A stretch of DNA of 64,000 nt from Leptobrachium leishanense (lineage: Eukaryota; Chordata; Amphibia; Anura; Megophryidae), in contig CM019067.1 in assembly GCA_009667805.1 (NCBI GenBank), forward strand, positions 243,509,721-243,573,720, given 5' to 3'. Within the stretch, counting starts at the first letter, position 1. Every line of letters begins with the position of its first letter. The position numbers and the translations under genes were made by a program. The notes beneath the pieces are model-generated. The model saw only the letters and a list, made by a program, of their open reading frames with translations. It was not told where the DNA came from and did not search any database. Below, piece by piece: positions 35,160 to 44,926 of the stretch.

Positions 35160-35380
35160 GCTATTTTGACTAGGGATGGGCTGCCGGTTCAAATCAGTTC
35201 TAAGTTTGATTCGAACATTGGCTGTTTGAAAATTCGTGAACTTCGAACTTTTCGGGCCGTTCGAGGAAAGTTCGAAAAAAATGTAAAAATTAAAAAATGC
35301 TTAAAAGATCCTAAAAAATCTAAAAATAAAGAGACTTTTTACTGCAGAATATTATAAGCAACGGTTTATTAGATATTGAA
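35160..35380 (+). repeat. CAGGGTTATTC-family fragment, left of TTAA insertion
   Basis: GGGATGGGCTGCCGG, then GTGAACTTCGAACTTTTCGG, ATGCTTAAAAGATCC, ATAAAGAGACTTTTTACTGC, ACGGTTTATTAGATATTGAA: interior of the family. It is cut at a TTAA by the element 35381-36602 and continues at 36599 with TTAAAACAGTAATATTTTTA, exactly as in intact copies. Confidence 0.8.
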
Positions 35381-36602
35381 TTAACCCCTTAAGGGCCGCT
35401 GACGTACCCTGTACGTCTTGTCCTCGGGTCTCCCTTAGACCCGCGGACGTACAGGGTACGTCAGCAGCGCCTAATCCCCCTCCCGCCCGATACTCACCTC
35501 CCTCGCCGGATCCCACGGCGATCTGGCAGGGAGGAAGCCTGCCCATGTGATTTACATGGGCAGGCGAGGCTGATGACATCGCCACGCTGCGTGGTGACGT
35601 CATCAGCAGGCGTCCCCATGGATTTCAATGGAGGGGAGGGGGGGCTCCTTCGGAGCCCTCTATCTCCCCAACCATTGAAGCTAGGGAGATGCCGTTTGCA
35701 CCACTGGAGAGGGAAGAGCCTCCCCTTTCCAGCGGTGTATGGCATTAACCGTTTCGCCGCCGTATCACGTTGCGGCGCCAATTGGCGCCAAAACGCGATT
35801 CAAGCCTGGAGGGGGGCTGACATCTTGGATGTCAGCCAAGCCTCCAGGGCCCCCCCCACCCACTGACCACCTCACCATATGTGTGAGGATGTCAGTGGGC
35901 CAGTTAACTCTCTAGCTGCCATGTAGAGCTAAGGGGATCCTAAGGATCCCTTTATCTCCCGATCCATGGCAGCTAGATGCTAGGCCTGATTATGGCCTTT
36001 CAAATGATACCAAACATGACCAGGTTTGATTTTAAGACAAAATTTTAAAAAAAAATTAAGTAAAAAAAAATAATAAAAAAATTAAATAAAATAAAAAAAT
36101 GTTTTTTTTAAAAAAGTTTTTTTTGTCTGGGGGGGGTTTAATTAAATAGGACCTAGGCTGTCATCTAAAAATAATTAGCACAAAATGGTCAGAATGAGCG
36201 CAGCGCACATAGGTGAACTGTCTCAGCAGTGAAGGGGTTAAAAAGCAAACGCATGTAAAAATTGGGTATTTCTAGTCTTGGAACAAAATTTTGAACCTAT
36301 TTAGCCGGGGTCGTTTTGGGTGGTTGTAGATTTTGGGGATTAAATTACAAAAAAGTGTGTTTTTACCATTTTTTTCCTCATATTTCATATTTTTTTTATA
36401 GTAAATTATTCGATATGATGGAAATAATGGTATTTCTAGAAAGTCCATTTAATGGTGGGAAAAAGGGTGTATAATATGTGTGGGTTGAATAAACGAGTAA
36501 GAGGAAAATTTGACCTAAACACTAACAGCGCAGAAACGTAAAAACAGCTGCGGTCACTAAAAGACGGATTTGTGTAAAACCGCCCGGTCACTAAGGGGTT
36601 AA
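35381..36602 (-). mobile_element. TTAA-flanked composite MITE inserted in another repeat
   Basis: TTAA at 35381-35384 and 36599-36602 flank a 1.2-kb insertion; sequence on either side rejoins to the CAGGGTTATTC-family text with a single TTAA, showing one insertion event. Ends TTAACCCCTTAAGGGCCGC and (inverted) TTAACCCCTTAGTGACCGGG. An inner GAAGGGGTTAA (36231-36241) looks like an end but is internal. Contains a 68-bp cruciform at 35398-35465, GGCGCCAATTGGCGCC, CTGACATCTTGGATGTCAG and the hairpin module (35990). Confidence 0.88.
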
Positions 36603-36678
36603 AACAGTAATATTTTTAACATTGAAGCCTATGGGATTCAACATTTCCCACACCTTGTTGGTGCAACATTTCTCACAC
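35741..36678 (+). repeat. 938-bp tandem duplication, unit 1
   Basis: GGCATTAACCGTTTCGCCGC begins here and again at 36679. Covers most of the TTAA composite MITE plus 75 bp beyond it. The shared frame ending ..WRGADILDVSQASRAPPTH appears in both units only because of the duplication. Confidence 0.97.
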
Positions 36679-37616
36679 GGCATTAACCGTTTCGCCGCCG
36701 TATCACGTTGCGGCGCCAATTGGCGCCAAAACGCGATTCAAGCCTGGAGGGGGGCTGACATCTTGGATGTCAGCCAAGCCTCCAGGGCCCCCCCCACCCA
36801 CTGACCACCTCACCATATGTGTGAGGATGTCAGTGGGCCAGTTAACTCTCTAGCTGCCATGTAGAGCTAAGGGGATCCTAAGGATCCCTTTATCTCCCGA
36901 TCCATGGCAGCTAGATGCTAGGCCTGATTATGGCCTTTCAAATGATACCAAACATGACCAGGTTTGATTTTAAGACAAAATTTTAAAAAAAAAATAAGTA
37001 AAAAAAAATAATAAAAAAATTAAATAAAATAAAAAAATGTTTTTTTTAAAAAAGTTTTTTTTGTCTGGGGGGGTTTAATTAAATAGGACTAGGCTGTCAT
37101 CTAAAAATAATTAGCACAAAATGGTCAGAATGAGCGCAGCGCACATAGGTGAACTGTCTCAGCAGTGAAGGGGTTAAAAAGCAAACGCATGTAAAAATTG
37201 GGTATTTCTAGTCTGGAACAAAATTTTGAACCTATTTAGCCGGGGTCGTTTTGGGTGGTTGTAGATTTTGGGGATTAAATTACAAAAAAGTGTGTTTTTA
37301 CCATTTTTTTCCTCATATTTCATATTTTTTTTATAGTAAATTATTCGATATGATGGAAATAATGGTATTTCTAGAAAGTCCATTTAATGGTGGGAAAAAG
37401 GGTGTATAATATGTGTGGGTTGAATAAACGAGTAAGAGGAAAATTTGACCTAAACACTAACAGCGCAGAAACGTAAAAACAGCAGCGGTCACTAAAAGAC
37501 GGATTTGTGTAAAACCGCCCGGTCACTAAGGGGTTAAAACAGTAATATTTTTAACATTGAAGCCTATGGGATTCAACATTTCCCACACCTTGTTGGTGCA
37601 ACATTTCTCACACTTT
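36679..37616 (+). repeat. 938-bp tandem duplication, unit 2
   Basis: Nearly identical to unit 1; differences I see are mostly single-base changes in homopolymers (A-run near 36048/36986, G-run near 36130/37066, CC/C, TT/T) and one CTG/CAG. The breakpoint follows CAACATTTCTCACAC, a minisatellite-like unit. Confidence 0.97.
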
Positions 37617-38345
37617 TTTCAACATTGAAACCTATGGGATGCAACATTTCCCACTGATTGATGTTGAACCATTTCCCACACCTTTTTTAACATTGAAGCC
37701 TATGGGATTCAACATTTCCCACACCTTGTGGCTCAAACATTTCCCACTCATTGTGACTCAAACATTTTTCACACATTGTGGCTCAAACATTTCCCACCCA
37801 TTGTGGTTCAAACATTTCCCACCCCTTGTGGCTCAAACATTTCCCACTCTTTGTGGCTCAAACATTTCCCACTCCTGGGTGCTCAAACATTTTCAACCCC
37901 TTGTGGCTCAAACATTTCCCACTCATTGTGGCTCAAACATTTCCCAACCCTTGTGGCTCAAACATTTCCCACTCATTGTGGCTCAAACATTTCCCACTCA
38001 TTGTGACTCAAACATTTCCCACCCCTTGTGGCTCAAACATTTCCCACTCATTGTGGCTCAAACATTTTTCACACATTGTGGCTCAAACATTTCCCACTCA
38101 TTGTGGCTCAAACATTTCCCACCCATTGTGGTTCAAACATTTCCCACCCCTTGTGGCTCAAACATTTCCCACTCTTTGTGGCTCAAACATTTCCCACTCC
38201 TTGTGCTCAAACATTTTCAACCCCTTGTGGCTCAAACATTTCCCACTCATTGTGGCTCAAACATTTCCCAACCCTTGTGGCTCAAACATTTCCCACTCAT
38301 TGTGGCTCAAACATTTCCCACTCCTTGTTGCTCAAACATATCCCA
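37617..38345 (+). repeat. 25-bp minisatellite, ~28 units, with 324-bp higher-order repeat
   Basis: Unit GCTCAAACATTTCCCACTCA + TTGTG (25 bp). A block of 13 units recurs 324 bp later (TTTCAACCCC at 37891 and again at 38215), a higher-order repeat with one base lost. Because 25 is not a multiple of 3 and the unit lacks stops, all forward frames stay open (250, 195, 118 and 92 residues); none is a gene. The first units are visible at 36640-36678 in the duplicated block. Confidence 0.97.
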
Positions 38346-38426
38346 TGGCTTCAAATCACATTTAAACATGAGCAAAAGTGGTAAAAATTAGCTTGGCGCA
38401 CAGCGGTGAAATGGCTCAGCACTCAG
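38346..38426 (+). repeat. Fragment of TTAA MITE end
   Basis: CATTTAAACATGAGCAAAAG...AGCGGTGAAATGGCTCAGCA matches the CACTGCTGAGC end module of the TTAA MITEs (20.2, 32.3, 36.2, 56.8, 57.9 kb). Confidence 0.7.
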
Positions 38427-38835
38427 CAGTAGGGATGGGCAATTTTTTCATACCGAATCGATTTTCAGACGAAATTTACCATTTTCGTGCTTCCGTGGGC
38501 ATCCTTAATCTGAAATGTCGACCACACGAAATTTCGGATCGATTCAAAATTTTGAGTCAATCGATTCGATAATTCGGATGATTCGATAAATCAGGTCGAT
38601 TCGATAAATCGGGTCGATTCGGTGATTCGGGTTATTTCGGCATTTAGATCATTTTGGTGATTCGGTTCAGTTGGTTTTTTGTTTTATGCTGCAGTAACTA
38701 TACTGTAGAGGTGCCGCCCGGCAGTGTGTGGATTCATATGCTGCATTATTATACTGTAGAGGTGCTGCCCAGCAGTGTGCGGAATCATACGCTGCATTAA
38801 TTATACTGTAGAGGTGATGCCCGGCAGTGTTTTTA
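38427..38835 (+). mobile_element. GGGATGGGC-end element with iterated GATTCG words
   Basis: Starts TAGGGATGGGCAATTTTTTC. Positions 38515-38660 are a run of degenerate GATTCGG/GATAAATC units about 10-18 bp apart. Next come three ~51-bp units with GCTGCATTAATTATACTG and GCCCGGCAGTGTGTGGATTC (38688, 38740, 38791). The inverse arrangement is at 58.5-59.1 kb, ending GCACACCCCTAG. Probably a hAT-like MITE; TIR only partly clear. Confidence 0.65.
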
Positions 38836-39455
38836 TTCGACTCGACAGGCTTAAACAGATGAATCCCATAGGTTTTAAAGTAAAAAATACCCCATTTTAA
38901 AAAAATATTTATTCAACTGTTTACTCTTTTCATTTGCAGCAAAAAGTATTTATTTGATTTTAAGTATTTTTTAGTCATTTTTCGGCAAAAAAATTCCCTG
39001 ATTTTTTTTTCTTTTAAATGTTTTTTTTTCTGTAACGGACATTTTTATTATTCATAGAACCTCATACATTATTTCCAGGCATTTTATGCAGTATTTTATT
39101 TTTAAATGCCTTTTAAAAATTGTGGTTTTTTTTCTTTCGCCTGTTTGACGACTTGTTGGCTATTTCCGATGGCTGTTCGGTAGGTCGACGGCTTTGTTCG
39201 GATGGATTTGGAGGTCTATACGGGGTTTTTTTGGCATCTTTTTGCATCGATTCAGCGGTCTTTCGACTTGTTTGGCGGTTCTGCAATTCGATTCAGTGGT
39301 TTTGTGGCCGTTTTTCAGATGTGTTCACCAGGTCAATTCGCCGCACTTTGGGAACCCTGCGGTGAATGCTGTATTAATTGCAGGGTTCGCAAATTGACCT
39401 TGCAGAAGTGCGTTGAATGGGAGACATTTCAGTTCTCTCTGAATAACCATGTTTG
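38836..39455 (-). repeat. CAGGGTTATTC-family copy, truncated
   Basis: Contains GAATCCCATAGGTTTTAAAG, GCAGCAAAAAGTATTTATTT, CCCTGCGGTGAATGC and TCAGTTCTCTCTGAATAACC in the order of the reverse-oriented family. The 67-84-residue overlapping frames at 39.1-39.5 kb lie in it and are not genes. Confidence 0.75.
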
Positions 39456-41300
39456 ACTAAAGGACTGTTAATAAGCAATAGGACTTTTAGAATATACAAT
39501 CGGGCACAATGTCTTATGGCCGAGCACCACCTTTTTTATTTTGAGTGATGAAACTGGAAAAATTGCTAAAAAATATTGATATTTTATCAAGTATAAAAGC
39601 ATATGTCTTATCAGGTTTTTTCCTTTTCCCTACCATAATATATATTGAACTATCACTCTTTTCAATCATTAAAAACACTAACTTAAGTGGAAAGAAAAAT
39701 TAGATAGTTTTCAAAGAAATTACACCAGCTGCCCTTTCATGTTGAATGTGAGTGTAGAGCACTGGAATAATTGCAACAGATTTGTAATAACACTTCACAT
39801 GCACACGTATGTACATTTTATTTTATCATTAACTTAAATTAGCCCACGTTATGTCTTGGTTCATTTAGTTTCAAACTGTCAAGGGAATAACTGTTGCTTC
39901 ATCTTGAAAAAAATTTTGTGTTTTCAACATTTTTGTAAAACAAATTAGTATGTAGATCATTTGTGACAGCAACATTAGAAGAAAAACCTATTTTGTGGAA
40001 TCACACATATCCCTAAAGTCATTACAGCAGGACGTGGCCATTCATCATCTATTGGCAATGCTGTAATTTAATTATTTTTCAATGATGCTTCAATAAGTCT
40101 TCGTATCATTATTATTTAAACATTTCAACAAGTTTCAAAATATCATGCAGTGGGGCAAATAATGAAAACGAGTTGCTCTCCTAAAAATAGGATTAATTTA
40201 GCTCAATCTCAGAGACTGAATAGTGAAGATAAATGCAGGTTTTATCAATTACTGAACAAAGGGAATAATTAATGAAGAAATTTAAAAATGATATAATTTC
40301 CTCACCCCTTCTTAAACCTAAGCATATTATGTTGCGTCACAGGAGCTACGAAGATCTCATACCCTGACCCTTCATACAGTATATAACAAATGTAACAAGA
40401 TAGAACCGACACATTATGCAAATTATTTTCCATTTAATTTCACACGTGCTAAATTTGGTGGGGGGAAGCCTTCTCCACATCTCCTACACACTGTCTGTAC
40501 GGTCTCCGTCTTACCCATGAACATAAAAGAGAGAGACTCTGTACCATTTGGATGATGACTAATGGCTGGTCTGTGGACCTTTCATAGTGGACAACATACT
40601 GGAGATGCAGTGCTTAATGCAGTTCCTTCAGACCCAAAGACAATTTTTGCTTATGGATGGAAGTATTTATGATTTGATTAGTGTTAGGCCATAGTTGTGT
40701 GGGTTTGCATTTAATTGCTTCTTTAGTTCTCAAAGTGATGCTAGTGTGATTAAAATACTTGCTAAAAGTGACTATAAGGCCATGTTCTGTGTGTAATAAT
40801 ATGTATCCCGTCCTACTAAAGTAAGGGCTTGGCTGATCATTGTGGACATGGTGCTACCCTCTATCTCAGGGTAACTTCACTGCCAGAGATATTCAGATCA
40901 TTTGAAAGAGCCCTTTAACTGTTAAATACTGTAGATTAGATAAGCCATAGCAGTAAAGTAAAACCTTTGCACATATTTTGGTAAATGTTGCATCATGCGA
41001 AAAATCTGAAAAATAAAAACAGGAGATAAAAAACTAACTTTATTTTTCAATTTTTACATGAAAGTACTTAAAACAAAGAAAAAAACCAGCATGGATTTTT
41101 TTAATGTGGTCTTATTTTTAATGCACAAGTAATCTAGTTACAGCTTAAGTAAGTGGTAGTGTCCCTTTAACCACATCCTGTAACCCCACCAGCAGTACCT
41201 TCATCTCCTACTTCCCTGGACCTGAGTCACCACTGTTTATCCTTGTCTCTCACTGATAGACCTCTCTGAGAACCCATCAAAATATGGTAGTGGAAGTAGA
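39456..41300. other. AT-rich sequence, no gene recognised
   Basis: Longest clean stretch of apparently unique DNA in the window; no frame with domain signatures, no clear repeat ends. Confidence 0.45.
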
Positions 41301-41308
41301 CTCTAGGG

Positions 41309-41490
41309 CAATGTTTCCCAAACATGTCCCCAGGACCCTCAACCAGGCCAGATTTTGCAGATCACCTTGGGGAAATACAGACTGAATCCTGCAATTACTG
41401 AGCAGCAAATCATATCACCTGTGCTGCGCTTCAGAAATCTGTCAAACCTGGCGAGGCGGAGGGTCCCGAGGACAGGTTTGGGAAACACTG
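41309..41490. mobile_element. hAT MITE, 182 bp, perfect 8-bp target duplication
   Basis: CAATGTTTCCCAAACATGTC at the left, GACAGGTTTGGGAAACACTG at the right (inverted partners). CTCTAGGG at 41301-41308 and 41491-41498 is the target duplication. Inserted at the very tip of the CAGGGTTATTC-family element that follows. Confidence 0.95.
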
Positions 41491-41496
41491 CTCTAG

Positions 41497-42632
41497 GGGT
41501 TATTCAGAGAGCACCGAAATGTCAGACATTTTGATACTCTCTCGTTCCCCTCAGCGAATCAAATTCTCTGACCCTACGGTGAACTCAGCATTCACCACAG
41601 GGTCCCCGAAGAGTTGGGGAAATGGCGCTGCAAAACCGCCAAATTTATCGGATCCGATAATTTTGGCAGGTTTAGTGTATTATCTAATCCGATTCAATAA
41701 GCCACTGGGAACCCACCAAGATTATCGGATCTGATAATTTTGGCGGTTTTGCAGCAGGTTTTTTTAAAAAAAAAAAAAACAAATATTCGCAGATATTATC
41801 GTATTCGATTTGATAGATTATCGGAGTGGGTTCGATCCCATAAGCCGCTGCAAACCTGACAATCCTCATCCAGAAAAAGTCGATGATCCGCCAAACACAG
41901 CGACTATCAGCCATTGGAAAAAGTCAACTAGCCGACGAACGGGGTAAATTTTTTTTAAAATGAAACGATTGAAAGTGTCAAATTTTAAACGCTGTTTGCA
42001 AAGATCTACACAAAACTCTTTGGAATTAACATATAAGGTCCCATGAATAATATTAAAAAGGTCTGTTACAGAAAAAAGAAAAAGCACTATTTAAAAGAAA
42101 TTGTAAAAAACTATTTGTGGAAAATCTCGAAAAAAATCTTTAAAAAAATAAAGAAACTTTTAAATGATAATAAAAAGGTCTGTTAAAGAAAATTTTAAAA
42201 ACTATTTAAAAAAAAGGATTTTTGTTTGCTGAAAAAATGCCTAGAAGATCCTAAAAAATTCTATAAATAAAGAGACTTTTTGCTGCAGATTAAAAGAATA
42301 AACGGTTTATTAGATAATGAATAAGGACAGTAATATTTTTAACATTGAAGCCTATGGGGTTCTCCTGAATAAACCTGCCGAATGAAACCATAGAACATCG
42401 GGCATTTCACTGTCATTTCTCTGCTGTTTGGTGTTCTCTGAATAGATTAACCATTGCTTCTCTATAAGGACTTTCACTGCCGTCGAACAGGCACCGAACT
42501 TGCTGGCAATTCGCCAAAATTTGGCAAACTGCCTACTTTCTGAATAGCCGTATGGTCCCAAAATGTCAACGTACGGGGAAATTCACTGTTTGGTGTCATT
42601 TCGGGGCCAGATCGGCTCTCTGAATAACCCTG
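41497..42632 (+). mobile_element. CAGGGTTATTC-family TIR element, long copy
   Basis: Left AGGGGTTATTCAGAGAGCAC, right inverted GGCTCTCTGAATAACCCTG. Shares with copies at 47.7 and 63.0 kb: GAGCACCGAAATGTC, GACCCTACGGTGAA, ATAAAGAGACTTTTTGCTGC, TTTTTAACATTGAAGCCTAT and GGCAATTCGCCAAAATTTGG. Repeated TTATCGGATC/GATCCGATAA words near 41.65-41.83 kb. No transposase; superfamily unassigned. Confidence 0.85.
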
Positions 42633-43416
42633 TGTGTAAACAATAAGTAAATCTAGGAGATTACCCCACACCCTAAAACTCACATATTACAAGATCAAGA
42701 CCGTTTGCATCATTGCAAATATATATATATATTTTTAAGACACTTTTGATCACATGTACATTAAGATGTACATGTACAGGATACCATATAAATAAAAAAA
42801 CTTTACAGCCCCCTTTAATGGAAAGCATAGCATCTTTATGCCATAGGTGAGTAATAAATTCTTCATATGTTGCACATGGCTTCCTCACATGTGAATAAAG
42901 GAGTTTATCTAACAACTGGGGATAATATATCAAAATATTGCTCTGCAGTGACAACTTCAGATCTATAAATATTATTTTTACCTCTTGCCTATCACACATG
43001 GATTTGGTTAGTTTAACACGGGTCATGGAAAGGTTGAAATATTTAATCTCGCCGGTCAGTGCGTATTTAGCTAGGAGAGGATTCTGTTATAACAAAGGCA
43101 TTACTTCTCACTGTTTTAAAGATACAGATGTATAAGACTTCATGGTTCCCTCGAGAAATGCACACTATTGTATAGTATCGCATCATATCAGAGAACTTAT
43201 AAAGCACATTTTAAATAAATGGTCACTGGGGTAAAATAGAGACTTAAATGTGAAAATAACGTTTTTGATTCTGTCGCTTTTGCATTTTTGTTTGAACGAA
43301 AGTGTAATATTAATACATTAAAATAGATGACAAAAATGAGGTTGTCTGATTGCATGTCCAAATCATAGGAATAAAAATTCTCACAGCTCTGTGTACATCT
43401 TCTCTCCTAATTTAAC
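42633..43416. other. No gene recognised
   Basis: A minus-strand frame of 117 residues (43026-42673) lacks recognisable domains and a supporting context. Short (TA)n at 42719-42735. Confidence 0.4.
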
Positions 43417-44642
43417 TTAACCCTTTCGCTGCTGAGGCGTTTCACGCCTCTGTGCTGAGGTCATATTTACCGGTATTGCTCATCATGTTTAAATGCGTTT
43501 TGAAGGCTTATTTCAGTATATGACCCAGACATATTATATATCGTTCTTTCCGTCAGACTCGGCAGATTCATAATATGTCATTATTATATGTATACATCAT
43601 GACCTGTCTGTATATTATAACAAAAAATGCAATAAAATATGAATTTTCAATAATTTACAATGTGTAAAGTGTATTTTTTTCACATTTTAACATGCGAGCA
43701 ATTGCGGTTATATTTTGTATGGGGTGCGCTTGTTAAAAAAATTAGAGATGGGGTCTCGTTACATTTTTTTTGGGGGAAATTACGCGATTTTTAACAAACG
43801 CACCACATACAAAAATCGTTAGTGCAGCATCATTGTTCACATTATATTTAAAATGGGAACAATATTGCTGCATTAACAAACCAAAAAAAAAAAAAACTTG
43901 TTTATTTTTTTTTTATTATTTTTTTTTTAATATTTTTATTTTTTATTTTTAAAAAAAACTTTTTTCAAAGTCGTGTTTGGTATCATTGGAACGGCCATGC
44001 TCTGGCCGATCCAACAGTACCAAACATTAACTCCTAGCTGCCACGGATCGGGAGATAGGGGGTTCATTGGAACCCCCTATCTCCACTGTTGGTGGCAGCT
44101 AGGGGTTAACTCCAGGACTGGCGTCATCGTGCTATGCACGATGACGCCAGTCCTCAGGGGGAGTTCCCAGAGGCTTGGCCGAGATCCAAGATGTCGGCCA
44201 GCTCCGGGAAAGGATCACGAACCGGCGCTTTTCAGCGCCGATTTGTGATCCGGCTCCCCAGGGGTTAATGAGAGCCACCGTTTGGAAGGGCAGGCTGTGC
44301 CCTTCCAAGCGGTGCCTGTCTTAACCCCCTGCTCCCCGGCGATCGGGAGGGAGAGAGGTCCGAAGGACCTCCCCCCCTCCCTTTCAGGCACCTCCTCCGC
44401 ACATGCGGGGGGGCGCCTGAATTAGATGTCATCGCGTCGCTGCGATGACATCTAATGTCCCCGTCGGGCTCCTGAGTGCTGGGCTGACATCCAAGATGTC
44501 AGCCCGCACCGGGGGGCGCAGCAATCCGCCGGAATCCGGCGGATTGCTGCCTCCTGTGCTCGGACGCGCTGAGCGCGTCCGTAGCACAGGAGAACCACTT
44601 GGCTGGACGCGCTGAGCGCGTCCATAGCAGCCAAGTGGTTAA
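43417..44642. mobile_element. TTAA-flanked MITE with serial GC-rich palindromes
   Basis: TTAACCCTTTCGCTGC at the left, inverted GCAGCCAAGTGGTTAA at the right. Interior: CACTG-type module (GAGGCGTTTCACGCCTC), poly-A/T low complexity (43860-43965), the hairpin module (TGGTATCATTGGAACGGCC, 43978) and then at least six palindromes between 44100 and 44600. No coding capacity; the 60-91-residue frames here arise from the palindromes. Confidence 0.85.
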
Positions 44643-44751
44643 ACTTTCCTCAACTTTTTCTACTGCTTTAGTCCTTTCACTTTTAAATGCACAATTTGAA
44701 ATTGTGTGTATGTTTGTGGTCTGTAAAATGTGGATAGACATGAGTGTAAAG

Positions 44752-44918
44752 CAGTGGTTCTCAACCCTGTCCTCAGGTAGCCCTAACAGGCCAGGTTTGC
44801 CAGATTTCTGATATCATTTGCTGCTCAGTGATTGACGTATTCTTTTTTGCATTTCCCACAAGGTAATCATTAAATCTGGCCTGTTGGGGGTACATGAGAA
44901 CAGGGTTGAGAACCACTG
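44752..44918. mobile_element. hAT MITE, 167 bp, perfect 8-bp target duplication
   Basis: CAGTGGTTCTCAACCCTGTC and inverted GACAGGGTTGAGAACCACTG-like ends (right: GAACAGGGTTGAGAACCACTG read on the plus strand). GTGTAAAG flanks both sides (44744-44751, 44919-44926). Confidence 0.95.
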
Positions 44919-44926
44919 GTGTAAAG

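Noticed and set aside
37639..38391. 250-residue frame (plus 195, 118 and 92 in other phases)
   Set aside because: Pure translation of the 25-bp minisatellite; open in all forward phases because the unit has no stop.
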